Below, piece after piece: positions 49,865 to 58,781 of a stretch of 64,000 nucleotides of DNA. The DNA comes from Motilibacter aurantiacus (GTDB lineage Bacteria > Actinomycetota > Actinomycetes > Motilibacterales > Motilibacteraceae), in contig NZ_JAANNO010000009.1 in the NCBI RefSeq assembly GCF_011250645.1, positions 1 to 64,000 of the forward strand. The letters are read 5' to 3'. The notes below the pieces were generated by a model. The model did no database searches, was not told the origin of the DNA, and saw only the letters and a program-made list of their open reading frames with translations. Within the stretch, counting starts at the first letter, position 1, and each line of letters opens with the position of its first letter. The position numbers and the translations under genes were made by a program.

Positions 49865-52800
49865 CCCGAACGACTTCCCGCCGGAGACCCGGCAGCTCCC
49901 GCCTCCTGGCGACGGCCACGGCCCTGGCGCTCGGCGCGTCCGGGCTGGCGGCGACGGTCGCCACAGCGGACACGGCCCTCGCCGCCGAGGACGGCCTCGT
50001 CGTCCACTACCCGCTCGACGAGACGAGCGGCAGCACCGTGCACGACGCGTCCGGCAACGGCAAGGACGCCGTCATCGTCAACAACACGGGCACCGCGGCC
50101 TGGCAGAACGGGCGCGGCCTGCGCCTGCCGGGTGGCAGCAGCACCAACCTCAACGCCTTCCCCGCGGTCAAGCTGCCCGATGCCCTCCTTGCCGGCCTGT
50201 CCGACGTGACCATCGCGTACGACGTGCTGGCCTCCGGCACGGCCGCGGGCGGCCCCGTCGCGGCGTTCGGGCAGAACTCCGACAACGGCGGCTACCTCGT
50301 CTCCTCCCCCGGCGACAACAACTCGACGACGGTCCGCCACCAGGCAGCGATCGCCGGCCCCGGCACCCCCGCCCAGACCGCGGCCGGGCCGGCAGGGCTG
50401 GCCCGCAACGTGTGGAAGCACGTCGCGGTGACGGTCAAGGGCGGCAGCGCCTCCGCGCCGGGCGAGCTGCGGGTGTACGAGGACGGCGCGCTGGTGGGCA
50501 TCAACTCCGGGCTCACGCTCAAGCCCGCTGACATCACCTCGCCGACGTCGTACATCGGCCGGTCGAACGTCACCTCCGGCACGGTCCGTCAATTCGCCGG
50601 GACGGTCAAGGACTTCCGCGTCTACTCCGCAGCCCTCGCCCCTGCGCGGGTGCAGGAGCTGTCCGCGGCCACGGCTCCCGGGAACCTGCAGGAGATCCTG
50701 GCCGGGGTGACACTCGGGGACACCAGCGCGGTCCGCGAGCACCTCGTCCTGCCGACGGCACCCGGGCTCACCTGGACCAGCAGCAACCCCGCGGCCGTCA
50801 CGGCGACCGGCCGGGTCACCCGCCCCGCTGCCGACGCGGCCGACGCCTCCGCCACGCTCACCGCGACGGTCACCCACCGCGGCCTCACCGGGACGAAGGA
50901 CTTCCCGGTCACGGTGAAGAAGCGCGCCGCGCTCACCGAGCAGGAGCTCACCGCCGGGCTGGTCCACCGCTTCAAGCTCGACGAGACGAGCGGGACGGTG
51001 CTCCACAACTCCGGTAGTGCGGGGTCGGCGGCGGACGCGACGCTGGTGAACCCGCAGAAGGCCGAGCTGACCGGTGACGGCGTGCGGTTCAACCCGAGCT
51101 CCTACGAGGACTCGCTCACGGGCGCGCACGTGCGGCTGCCGAACGACCTCACCGCCAGCATGACAAACCTGACGGTCGACTACGAGGTGTGGGTCGACCC
51201 GGCGAACGTCGGCGACCACCAGATGTGGAGCTTCGGCAGCAAGTCCGGCAGCTGCGACGTCGACACCGGAGCGCAGGGCTCGATCTTCGCGTCGAACACC
51301 GCCCCTCGACCGGGCCTTCGCTTCCGCGTCGGTGTCGGCAGCCAGAACGTCATGGCCGCCGCACCCAGCCACCTGCTCGAGGGCGCCTGGAAGCACGTCA
51401 CGTACACCCAGTCGCTGAACGCCAACGGCACCAGCTGGACCGGCACGGTCTACGTCGACGGCGTCCGCCAGGCCCAGGTCACCAACCTGACCACGCCGCC
51501 GTCGGTCAACGTCACCGCCGGGACCAACTGCAACTTCCTCGCGCGGTCGCAGGTCGCGGGCCACTACTCCTTCCGCGGCATCCTCAAGGACTTCCGCGTC
51601 TACGACCGCGCGGTCAGCCTCGACGAGGCGCTGGCGCTGTCCGACGCGAGCGTCGAGGCCGGCGTACGCGCCGACGCGGCCGCGATCGACCTCGGCCTGA
51701 CGAGCGCCATCGTGCGCGACATCGTCCTCCCGAAGGTCGGCTCGGTGGCCGGCTCGTCCATCACGTGGGCCAGCTCGGACCCCTCGGTCGTGTCGGTGTA
51801 CACACCGCCGGCCACCAACAGCGCCCGCAAGGTGCAGGTGACGGGCCGGGTCACGCGCCCGGCGCTCGGCCAGCCCGACGCGACCGTCGTGCTCACGGCG
51901 ACGGTGCGCAAGGGCACGGACAGCGTCACCACGCGCCAGATCCCCGTCACCGTCAAGGCGCAGTTCGACGACGCGCAGGCGGTCGACCGCGACACGTTCG
52001 ACCTCGACCTCTACAAGACCGACGACGTGCGGGGCAACATCGACCTCCCGGCGACCGGCGAGTTCGGCTCGACGATCACCTGGACGTCGACCACCGACCT
52101 CGTCGGCCCGACGGGCGAGGTGACCCGGCCGGCGTACGGCCGTCCCGCGGTGACCGGGACCCTGACGGCGACCATCACCAAGGGGTCGGCCTCGCAGACC
52201 AAGTCGTTCCCCGTCACGGTCAAGCCGCTGCCGCGCTGGGAGGAGAAGGAGCGCTACTTCCTCGGCTACTTCAAGGGCGAGAACATCGCCGACGGCGAGC
52301 AGATCATGTTCGCCACCTCCAACGGCAACACGGCGCTGGACTGGACCGGCCTCACCGGCGGGCGCCCGTCGCTCATCTCCCAGCTGGGCGACCAGGGCCT
52401 GCGCGACCCGCACATCGTCCGGTCTCCCGACGGCGACACGTTCTACATGATCGCCACCGACCTGAACTGGTACGACCAGGGCGGCTACGAGATCAACGAC
52501 ACGCAGTACATCGAGGTCTTCGAGTCGCACGACCTCGTGAACTGGACGCCGCAGCGCCACGTCAAGGTCGCGCCGGAGAACGCGGGCAACGCGTTCGCCC
52601 CGGAGTCGCTGTGGGTCGAGGAGATCGGCGCGTACGTCGTCTTCTGGGCGCAGTCGCTGTGGAACGACCCGGTCAACCGCACCAACCCCGGGAACGCGCA
52701 GATGTGGTACAACATCACGCGCGATTTCCAGACCTTCTCGGAGCCCAAGGTCTGGCAGAACCCGTTCCCGCAGTCGCGCATCGACACGACCGCGATCAAG

Positions 52801-53976
52801 GTCGGCGACTACTACTACCGCGTCACGAAGAACGAGGCCGGCAACGCCGGCTCGGACATCTTCTCGGAGAAGCACACCGACTTCCTCGACAGCAACATCA
52901 ACAACTGGCAGCTCGTCGCCCCGGCCCTCGGCCGCACGACGTGGGTGGCGAACCAGGGCTACGAGGGCCCGATCATCTTCGAGGCGAACCCGGGCGACAC
53001 CGCCTGCCCCGGCCAGTTCTACCTGTGGGGTGACCGCTACACGAACGGCGGCGGCTACCAGGCCGCGTGCGAGGAGAACATCGAGGCGCCGACCTGGGAC
53101 GCGAAGCCGATCACGATGACCAACGCGGGGGTCCCGCGGCCGCGTCACGGCACCGTCATTCCGATCACGCTGCGCGAGTGGAACTCCATCCGCGGGATCC
53201 CGAACAGTGACGTGGCCACGACCACCGAGGTCACGGTGGCGCCGGTGGCTTTCGAGGGCAGCCGGCCGACCGTGACGGCGACGGTCCGCGCGGCCGACAC
53301 CTTCGAGACCGGCGGGCAGGTCCGGTTCTCGGCCGGGGACTGGTCGCAGACGGCGTACCTCACCGACGGCAAGGCCTCGGTACAGCTGCCCGCGGGCCTA
53401 CCGGCGGGAGCCTCCACCGTCACGGCCGAGTTCCTCGGCTTCGAGATCCTCGACGGCTCGCAGGGCAGCGCGTCCGTCCGGCTGCTGCCGCCGGCCGCCG
53501 GGCTCGACGCGGCGGTCGTTGGTGCCGTCGGCCGGGGCGACCTGACGGCGAGCCTCGGGCGCGACCTGCAGCGGGTCATCGACCGCGCGCAGCAGGCCGA
53601 GCAGGGCCAGGACCCCGCAGCGGTGCAGGTGGAGGCCCGGGCGCTGCGCGACCTGCTCGTCGCGGCCCGCACGAGCAAGGTCTCGGCCGCGGCACGGTCC
53701 GCGCTGCTCGAGCAGCTGGAGCTGTGGCTCGGTGACCCCACCGGGATCGCCGAGGCTCAGGTGCGGGCCGCCGCGCTGCTGGACGGCGGGCAGCTCGCCG
53801 CCGGCCTCGCGGCCGACCTGCAGCAACAGCTCTCGGACGCGGCCCGCGCCGAGGGAAGCGTGCAGCAGACGCATCTGCGGTCGGCCCGCGCGATGCTCGC
53901 CGGCGCCTCGCCGAGCAAGGTCAGCGACTCCGCGCGCGCGGTGCTGCTCCCCGTGCTCGACGCCCTGATCCGGTGA
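49861..53976 (+). CDS. Large secreted GH43 enzyme with two LamG, Ig-like and two C-terminal helical modules
   Basis: A 1371-residue exported protein. Order: Sec signal peptide (about 1-42), LamG-like domain (about 45-270), Ig-like repeat, second LamG (about 355-590), two further Ig-like repeats of the bacterial a-Big type (TWTSSNP, TWASSDP, TWTSTTD), then a GH43 catalytic propeller (about 790-1110: DPHIVRSPDGDTFYMIATDL, NAFAPESLWVEEIGAYVVFW, DTTAIKVGDYYYRVTKNE), an Ig-like domain and two copies of a helical module (about 1213-1290 and 1297-1371). Family activity is arabinofuranosidase, arabinanase or xylosidase. The preceding four-codon frame overlaps the start. Confidence 0.9.
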   Translation: MTRTTSRRRPGSSRLLATATALALGASGLAATVATADTALAAEDGLVVHYPLDETSGSTVHDASGNGKDAVIVNNTGTAAWQNGRGLRLPGGSSTNLNAFPAVKLPDALLAGLSDVTIAYDVLASGTAAGGPVAAFGQNSDNGGYLVSSPGDNNSTTVRHQAAIAGPGTPAQTAAGPAGLARNVWKHVAVTVKGGSASAPGELRVYEDGALVGINSGLTLKPADITSPTSYIGRSNVTSGTVRQFAGTVKDFRVYSAALAPARVQELSAATAPGNLQEILAGVTLGDTSAVREHLVLPTAPGLTWTSSNPAAVTATGRVTRPAADAADASATLTATVTHRGLTGTKDFPVTVKKRAALTEQELTAGLVHRFKLDETSGTVLHNSGSAGSAADATLVNPQKAELTGDGVRFNPSSYEDSLTGAHVRLPNDLTASMTNLTVDYEVWVDPANVGDHQMWSFGSKSGSCDVDTGAQGSIFASNTAPRPGLRFRVGVGSQNVMAAAPSHLLEGAWKHVTYTQSLNANGTSWTGTVYVDGVRQAQVTNLTTPPSVNVTAGTNCNFLARSQVAGHYSFRGILKDFRVYDRAVSLDEALALSDASVEAGVRADAAAIDLGLTSAIVRDIVLPKVGSVAGSSITWASSDPSVVSVYTPPATNSARKVQVTGRVTRPALGQPDATVVLTATVRKGTDSVTTRQIPVTVKAQFDDAQAVDRDTFDLDLYKTDDVRGNIDLPATGEFGSTITWTSTTDLVGPTGEVTRPAYGRPAVTGTLTATITKGSASQTKSFPVTVKPLPRWEEKERYFLGYFKGENIADGEQIMFATSNGNTALDWTGLTGGRPSLISQLGDQGLRDPHIVRSPDGDTFYMIATDLNWYDQGGYEINDTQYIEVFESHDLVNWTPQRHVKVAPENAGNAFAPESLWVEEIGAYVVFWAQSLWNDPVNRTNPGNAQMWYNITRDFQTFSEPKVWQNPFPQSRIDTTAIKVGDYYYRVTKNEAGNAGSDIFSEKHTDFLDSNINNWQLVAPALGRTTWVANQGYEGPIIFEANPGDTACPGQFYLWGDRYTNGGGYQAACEENIEAPTWDAKPITMTNAGVPRPRHGTVIPITLREWNSIRGIPNSDVATTTEVTVAPVAFEGSRPTVTATVRAADTFETGGQVRFSAGDWSQTAYLTDGKASVQLPAGLPAGASTVTAEFLGFEILDGSQGSASVRLLPPAAGLDAAVVGAVGRGDLTASLGRDLQRVIDRAQQAEQGQDPAAVQVEARALRDLLVAARTSKVSAAARSALLEQLELWLGDPTGIAEAQVRAAALLDGGQLAAGLAADLQQQLSDAARAEGSVQQTHLRSARAMLAGASPSKVSDSARAVLLPVLDALIR

Positions 53977-54012
53977 GCTGACGCACCGGTCGCCCTGCGG
54001 CCGCCGTGCCCC

Positions 54013-54050
54013 GGAGCCCGGCTCGACCCGCAACGGTCGGGCCGGGCTCC
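54013..54050 (+). terminator. Terminator of the large GH43 gene
   Basis: Arms GGAGCCCGGC (54013-54022) and GCCGGGCTCC (54041-54050), with further pairing of CGACC and GGTCG inside. It lies 37 bases after the stop. Confidence 0.7.
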
Positions 54051-54094
54051 GTCGTGCGGCAGCACCCCGACGACACCGCTCTGGAGGAAACGCC

Positions 54095-55192
54095 ATGTCG
54101 GCAGCCGGATCTCGCGGCCGTCCCCGCTCGCTCGCCCGGGCGGTGACCCTCGCCGACGTCGCCGCGGCCACCGGCGTCTCGCACCAGACGGTGTCGCGCG
54201 TGCTCAACGACTCCCCCGCGGTCCGGCCGGAGACGCGAGAACGTGTGGCCGCCGTCATCGAGCAGCTGGGCTACCGGCCCAACCCGGCGGCCCGGGCGCT
54301 GGCCACCCGGCGTTCGCTCACCCTGGGCGTCGTCAGCTTCGACCCCACCCTGCACGGGCCGGCGAGCACCGTGCACGGCATCGAGGTGGCCGCTCGGGCG
54401 GCCGGGTACTTCGTCAGCGTCGCCGGCCTGGACTCGCCGGGCGCCGACGGGGTCCGTCGGGCGCTGGACCGGCTGGTCGGGCAGGCGGTCGACGGCGTCG
54501 TCCTCATCGCGCCCTTCCACGAAGCGGCAGCCGCCGCTGCGGAGCTCGCGGAACGGGTGCCCGTGGTCGTCGTCGGCGCGGGCGGCTCCACAGGGATGCC
54601 CTGCGTCGGTGTCGACCAGGTCGAGGGCGCCCGGCTCGCGACGGCCCACCTGCTCGACCAGGGGGCGGGCACGGTGTTCCACGTGGCCGGGCCGGAGGGC
54701 TGGACGGAGTCCGAGGAGCGGGCGGACGGATGGCGGGCGGCCCTCGAGGCAGCCGGGCGCCCCGTCCCGCCGGTCGTGGGCGGGACGTGGCGCCCGTCCG
54801 CCGGCTACGAGGCGGGACGGCTGCTCGCCGCGAGAGGAGACGTCGAGGGGGTCTTCGTGGCCAACGACCAGATGGCGCTGGGCCTGCTGCGCGCCTTCGG
54901 CGAGGCGGGGCTCCGCGTGCCCGAGGACGTGCTGGTCGTGGGCTTCGACGACGTGCCCGAGGCCGCGTACTACAGCCCGCCCCTGACCACGGTGCGCCAG
55001 GACTTCGCGCGGGTCGGCCGGCGCAGCATCGACCTCCTCGTCGAGCGGCTTGCGCAGGGGGCGTCCGTGCCGGCGCGGTACGACGTCGTCCCACCCGAGC
55101 TGGTCGTGCGGTCCAGCTCGGTGCGTGCGCGGACGCGGCGGGCGCAGCAGGGCCGACGGGCGCCGGCGGAGGGCGCGCGATCCGCGCGCTGA
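54095..55192 (+). CDS. LacI-family transcriptional regulator, probable regulator of the GH43 genes
   Basis: A 365-residue LacI repressor: helix-turn-helix VTLADVAAATGVSHQTVSRV with hinge LGYRPNPAARALATRRS, and a ligand-binding domain (LGVVSFDPTLHGPAST, VANDQMALGLLRAF, VGFDDVPEAAYYSPPLTTV). ATG 54095 has GGAGGAA six bases upstream. It directly follows the large GH43 gene. Two LacI-type operators of the form TGTGANCGNTMACA lie before the two GH43 genes, so it is the natural candidate to bind them, with an arabinose- or xylose-type oligosaccharide as inducer. Confidence 0.92.
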   Translation: MSAAGSRGRPRSLARAVTLADVAAATGVSHQTVSRVLNDSPAVRPETRERVAAVIEQLGYRPNPAARALATRRSLTLGVVSFDPTLHGPASTVHGIEVAARAAGYFVSVAGLDSPGADGVRRALDRLVGQAVDGVVLIAPFHEAAAAAAELAERVPVVVVGAGGSTGMPCVGVDQVEGARLATAHLLDQGAGTVFHVAGPEGWTESEERADGWRAALEAAGRPVPPVVGGTWRPSAGYEAGRLLAARGDVEGVFVANDQMALGLLRAFGEAGLRVPEDVLVVGFDDVPEAAYYSPPLTTVRQDFARVGRRSIDLLVERLAQGASVPARYDVVPPELVVRSSSVRARTRRAQQGRRAPAEGARSAR

Positions 55193-55197
55193 GCTGG

Positions 55198-56265
55198 CTA
55201 CCCGCCGCGGGGCGGCTGCGTGCTGGCGCGCACGACGAGCTCGACGGGGAGCTCGACACGAGACTCCGTGAGCGGCACGCCGGCCGCCTGCCGCACGACG
55301 ATGCCGGCCGCGGCGGCGGCCATCTCGCGGATCGGCTGGTGGACCGTGGTCAGCGGCGGGACGCTGGACGCGGCGATGGACAGGTCGTCGAAGCCCACCA
55401 CGCTGAGGTCCTGCGGCACGCGCAGCCCGGCCTCCTGGGCCGCCTGGCACACGCCGAGCGCCTGGCCGTCGTTGCCCGCGACCACGGCCGTGGGGCGGTC
55501 AGGCAGCTGCAGGAGCGCCTGCGCCTGCTCCCGGCCACCGCGGGGGACGAAGTCGTCCTCCCGGACGAGAGCCGGGTCGAGGGCGAGGCCGGCTCGCCTC
55601 AGGGCCGCGGTGTAGCCGTCCAGCCGTGCGCGCGCGGGCAGAGCCCACAGCGGCCCGGTCACCGCGGCGATGCGGCGGTGACCGAGGTCGAGCAGGTGCT
55701 GGGTGGCCAGCGCCCCACCGTGCCAGTTCCTCGCGGCCACCGTCGGGAAGTCCGGGCCGGGGTCCTCGGTCGGGTCGACCACGACGTACGCGATGTCACG
55801 GTCGCGCAGCTGCCGGCGCTGCTCCGCTCCCAGCCCGGAGAAGACCGAGATGACGCCGGCCGGCCGGCGCGACAGCACGCGCTCCATCTCCACGGACCCC
55901 GGGGTGAAGCGGTAGTTGAGCTGCGAGATGACCAGCGCCAGGCCGTTCTCGCTCGCGACCTGCTCGGCGCCGTTGATGACCTCCGTGTCGTAGGCGCTCT
56001 CCAGCGCGTGGAAGACGAGCTCGATGTGCGCCCCGGGGGCTCCGAGCTTGCGGGCGGGACGGTAGCCGTGTTCGCGCAGCGCGCGCTCCACGCGGCTACG
56101 GGTGTCGGGGCCGACGTCCGCGCGGCCGTTGACCACCTTGGACACCGTGGGGACCGACACGCCCGCGATCTGCGCGATGCGGGAGAGCGTCGGCCGTTGA
56201 CGGGGCGGCTCGGGCGGCCTTCCGGCGGGCACGCCCGCGGACTCTAGCCCGCGACGCTGCGACAT
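55198..56265 (-). CDS. LacI-family transcriptional regulator
   Basis: A 355-residue LacI repressor with helix-turn-helix LSRIAQIAGVSVPTVSKVVN and hinge-region EHGYRPARK, and sensor motifs VAGNDGQALGVCQAA and VGFDDLSIAASSVPPLTTV. It is the last gene of a three-gene run (DJ-1, hydrolase, LacI), starting 10 bases after the hydrolase stop. Its end is 5 bases from the convergent LacI gene. Which sugar genes it controls cannot be told; no operator was identified for it. Confidence 0.92.
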   Translation of the reverse strand: MSQRRGLESAGVPAGRPPEPPRQRPTLSRIAQIAGVSVPTVSKVVNGRADVGPDTRSRVERALREHGYRPARKLGAPGAHIELVFHALESAYDTEVINGAEQVASENGLALVISQLNYRFTPGSVEMERVLSRRPAGVISVFSGLGAEQRRQLRDRDIAYVVVDPTEDPGPDFPTVAARNWHGGALATQHLLDLGHRRIAAVTGPLWALPARARLDGYTAALRRAGLALDPALVREDDFVPRGGREQAQALLQLPDRPTAVVAGNDGQALGVCQAAQEAGLRVPQDLSVVGFDDLSIAASSVPPLTTVHQPIREMAAAAAGIVVRQAAGVPLTESRVELPVELVVRASTQPPRGG

Positions 56266-56275
56266 GCGGAACCGC

Positions 56276-57121
56276 TCACGGCTGCAGGAAGCCCTCGACC
56301 GTGCGGAGGAAGAGCGCGGGATGCTCCACGGCGGGGACGTGGCCGCACTCCGGGATCGTCTCCAGCCGGGCGTCCGGCAGCAGGCTGCGCAGGCGGAGGG
56401 CGGTCTGCTCGAGGGGCGTGACGGCGTCCTGCTGCCCGTGCACCAGCAGGACGGGCGCGACGACCGATGCGAGGGTCGGCTCGTCGAGGGCCAGGTCGTC
56501 CGCCCACCGCTCCCGCGGTGGCGGGAAGAGCCGTGCGTAGGCCGCCTCGCCGGCCGTCATGGCGGCGAGGCGGGCGTCGACGGCCGCCTCCGTCACGAGC
56601 ACCTCGTCGTGGAACAGCAGGCGCAGCAGGCTGCGGGCCGCGTCGCGCGACGGGCGGGCGGACCAGAGCGCGTCCAGCCCGGGCGAGAGCGGTGCGGGCG
56701 CCCCCATCGAGGACACCGCGACCACGCGCGAGACCCGGTCCGGGTACGCCGCAGCGAGCGCGAGGGCGACGGCGCCGCCCATGGAGTGGCCGACCACGGC
56801 GTACGTCCCGAGGCCGAGCGCCGCCATCACGCCGGCGGCCTGCGAGACCCACACGTCGCGCCCGGCCCGGCCCTCGCCCGGGATGGGCGTCGCCCCGAAC
56901 CCGGCCTGGTCGGGCACGACGACGCGAAAGCGGCCGGACAGGGCGGCCGCGGTCGCCCGCCACGCCCCCCATCCGGTCGTGCCCGGCCCCGACCCGTGCA
57001 GCAGCAGCACGCCCGGGCCGGAGCCGGCTTGCACGACGTGGACCGGGGAGCCGTCGACGACGACGTCACCCCCGGTCGGCGACGCGGAGCCCGCGTCGCC
57101 GACCGCCCGCAGCTGGGTCAA
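56276..57121 (-). CDS. Alpha/beta hydrolase
   Basis: A 281-residue hydrolase with the full catalytic set: oxyanion region LLLHGSGPG, nucleophile elbow VGHSMGG near residue 123, acid in VHGQQDAVTPL, and histidine in PECGHVPAVEHP. It resembles meta-cleavage-product hydrolases and esterases such as MhpC/BphD, but no aromatic-ring pathway genes are near. The start is TTG 57121, which overlaps the stop of the DJ-1 gene (TTGA); no ATG or GTG gives a complete domain. Confidence 0.88.
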   Translation of the reverse strand: MTQLRAVGDAGSASPTGGDVVVDGSPVHVVQAGSGPGVLLLHGSGPGTTGWGAWRATAAALSGRFRVVVPDQAGFGATPIPGEGRAGRDVWVSQAAGVMAALGLGTYAVVGHSMGGAVALALAAAYPDRVSRVVAVSSMGAPAPLSPGLDALWSARPSRDAARSLLRLLFHDEVLVTEAAVDARLAAMTAGEAAYARLFPPPRERWADDLALDEPTLASVVAPVLLVHGQQDAVTPLEQTALRLRSLLPDARLETIPECGHVPAVEHPALFLRTVEGFLQP

Positions 57122-57681
57122 GCGGGGACCGCCGCGCGCTCGAGAAGCCCCATGAAGGCGCGCGAGAACTCCGGCATGTCCGGCCAGCCACGGCACGAGG
57201 CGATGTTGCCGTCGACGACGTCGGGAGCGTCGACCACGATCGCGCCGGCGTTCTCCATGTCCCCGGTCAGCGGGGGGAAGCACGCGGTCCGGCGGCCGCG
57301 CAGCAGGCCGTAGACGGCGGGGACCTGCGGGCCGTGGCAGACGAGCCCCACCGGAAGGTTCTGGGCGAAGAAGTATTCGGTGATTCGCCGTACGTCCTTG
57401 TCGAGCCGGATGTACTCCGGGGCGCGGCCTCCCGGGATGATGAGCGCGGAGTAGCGCTCCACCTCGACCTCTGCGAACGCCAGGTCGACCGGGAGCTTCC
57501 TGCCGTTCTTCTCGGTGTAGGCGTCGGAGTTGGGGTCGAAGTCGTGGATCACCAACTGCGCCTCGCGCCGGCTCGGCGCCGCGACGTCGACGTCCCAGCC
57601 CGCCTCCCGGATCCGGTACAGCGGGTACATGACGTCGAGCTCCTCGGCGGCGTCGCCGGTGAGCATGAGTGCTCGGGGCAC
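57118..57681 (-). CDS. DJ-1/PfpI family protein
   Basis: A 187-residue protein of the DJ-1/PfpI superfamily. The nucleophile elbow is GLVCHGPQV with the reactive cysteine near residue 115, and the partner glutamate may be in GGRAPEYI. Members act as glyoxalase III, proposed deglycases or amidases. GTG 57681 has AGGAGGAG upstream. It is the first gene of the DJ-1, hydrolase, LacI operon, and a GntR-type palindrome lies about 100 bases upstream. Confidence 0.9.
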   Translation of the reverse strand: MPRALMLTGDAAEELDVMYPLYRIREAGWDVDVAAPSRREAQLVIHDFDPNSDAYTEKNGRKLPVDLAFAEVEVERYSALIIPGGRAPEYIRLDKDVRRITEYFFAQNLPVGLVCHGPQVPAVYGLLRGRRTACFPPLTGDMENAGAIVVDAPDVVDGNIASCRGWPDMPEFSRAFMGLLERAAVPA

Positions 57682-57779
57682 CTGCTCCTCCTCGGTGGGG
57701 TTCAGCGGTCGACGAGCGCGTGCGACAGGGCTCGTCGGGCCACCTGCCCGACTGCCGTGAAGGCTCGATCCGGCTCGGA

Positions 57780-57792
57780 ATCCGATCGGATC
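57780..57792. promoter_or_regulatory. GntR-type palindrome ATCCGATCGGAT upstream of the DJ-1 operon
   Basis: A perfect 12-bp palindrome (57780-57791). The motif ATCCKATCGGATC also occurs at 58690-58702 in the divergent gntR/alcohol dehydrogenase region, so both may be bound by the GntR protein between them. Confidence 0.5.
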
Positions 57793-57867
57793 TGATCGCG
57801 CTCTGTCCGCAGTCTGCTTCAGCCTGGAGGGCGCGTCAATGACCGTTGCACAGTCGTGTCCTACCGA

Positions 57868-58614
57868 TCACTTCTTCACCGGCGCGGCCATGCGCTCGAA
57901 GATGGGACGGAAACGTTCACCGGAGCGCAGGATGTGCCGCCGCATCGCATACGCAGCGCCGTCCGCGTCCCGTGCCGCGATCGCCTCGAGGATCTCCGCG
58001 TGCTCGTCCATGGCCTCGTTCGTGACCTTGGCGTCGTAGAGAAGCCTGAAGAGATGTACGTGCGTGTGCAGGCGGGCCAGCGTCTCGCGCACGACCCGGT
58101 TGCCGCCCCCTACCGCGATGAGGTCGTGGAAAGCGGCGTCCCGACGGCCGAAGATGCCGTACGCCAGGTGCTGGTCGCCGGCCTGCGGCCGAGCCATGTC
58201 CTCCAGCAGGCCCCGTAACTGCTCCGTCTGCGCCGGCGTCATGCGCTCGGCCGCATGGCGCGCGACCGACGGCTCGAGCAGCAGCCGGATCTCGACGAGG
58301 TCCTCGAACTGCTGCCGGGTGATCTGCGGCGCCACGCGGTAGCCCGCCAGGTGGACACGTACGACGAGGCCGTCGGCCTCGAGCCGGCTCAGGGCGTCGC
58401 GGATGGGGGTCTGGGACACCCCGAGCTCGCGCGCCAGGGCGTCGATGGTCACCCGCGCGTCCGGCTCGATCCGCAGCGTCATGAGCTGCGAGAGCAGGAA
58501 GTCGTAGACCTCGTCGGCCAGCCGCGGGCGCGCAGACGCCGCGCCCGCCTCGCCCCGCAGACCCGCGCCCGGCGTGGCGCCTTCGACCGCCGTGACCTCG
58601 CGCCGCTTCGCCAT
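57868..58614 (-). CDS. GntR-family regulator (FadR/FCD subfamily)
   Basis: A 248-residue regulator. The winged helix covers about residues 30-100 (IDALARELGVSQTPIRDALS, LEADGLVVRVHLAGYRV), and the C-terminal FCD domain is all-helical with metal/ligand residues in FGRRDAAFHDLI and AMDEHAEILEAIAARD. FCD regulators usually sense small organic acids. ATG 58614 has GGAGG seven bases upstream. It is divergent from the alcohol dehydrogenase operon, which it probably controls. Confidence 0.92.
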   Translation of the reverse strand: MAKRREVTAVEGATPGAGLRGEAGAASARPRLADEVYDFLLSQLMTLRIEPDARVTIDALARELGVSQTPIRDALSRLEADGLVVRVHLAGYRVAPQITRQQFEDLVEIRLLLEPSVARHAAERMTPAQTEQLRGLLEDMARPQAGDQHLAYGIFGRRDAAFHDLIAVGGGNRVVRETLARLHTHVHLFRLLYDAKVTNEAMDEHAEILEAIAARDADGAAYAMRRHILRSGERFRPIFERMAAPVKK

Positions 58615-58689
58615 CAGCCAACCTCCGCTGCCGAGAAGTCTTCCCAGGCATGTTGACAGGCGCCGCCTGCTGCACGATTCTCTGCGCAG

Positions 58690-58702
58690 ATCCTATCGGA
58701 TC
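58690..58702. promoter_or_regulatory. GntR-type site ATCCTATCGGATC in the divergent region
   Basis: Near-palindrome matching the site at 57780 at 12 of 13 positions. It lies between the gntR start (58614) and the dehydrogenase start (58782), so binding could control both directions. Confidence 0.5.
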
Positions 58703-58781
58703 CTGCGCTTCGAGACCTGGTCTCGCTCTCACCGTCTGCGCGCTCCTCATGCGCCCGCCCCGGCAGGATGTGTCCACGCCT

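Noticed and set aside
49801-53148. 1115-codon minus-strand open frame opposite the large GH43 gene
   Set aside because: Antisense artefact; the plus strand encodes a complete multi-domain protein.
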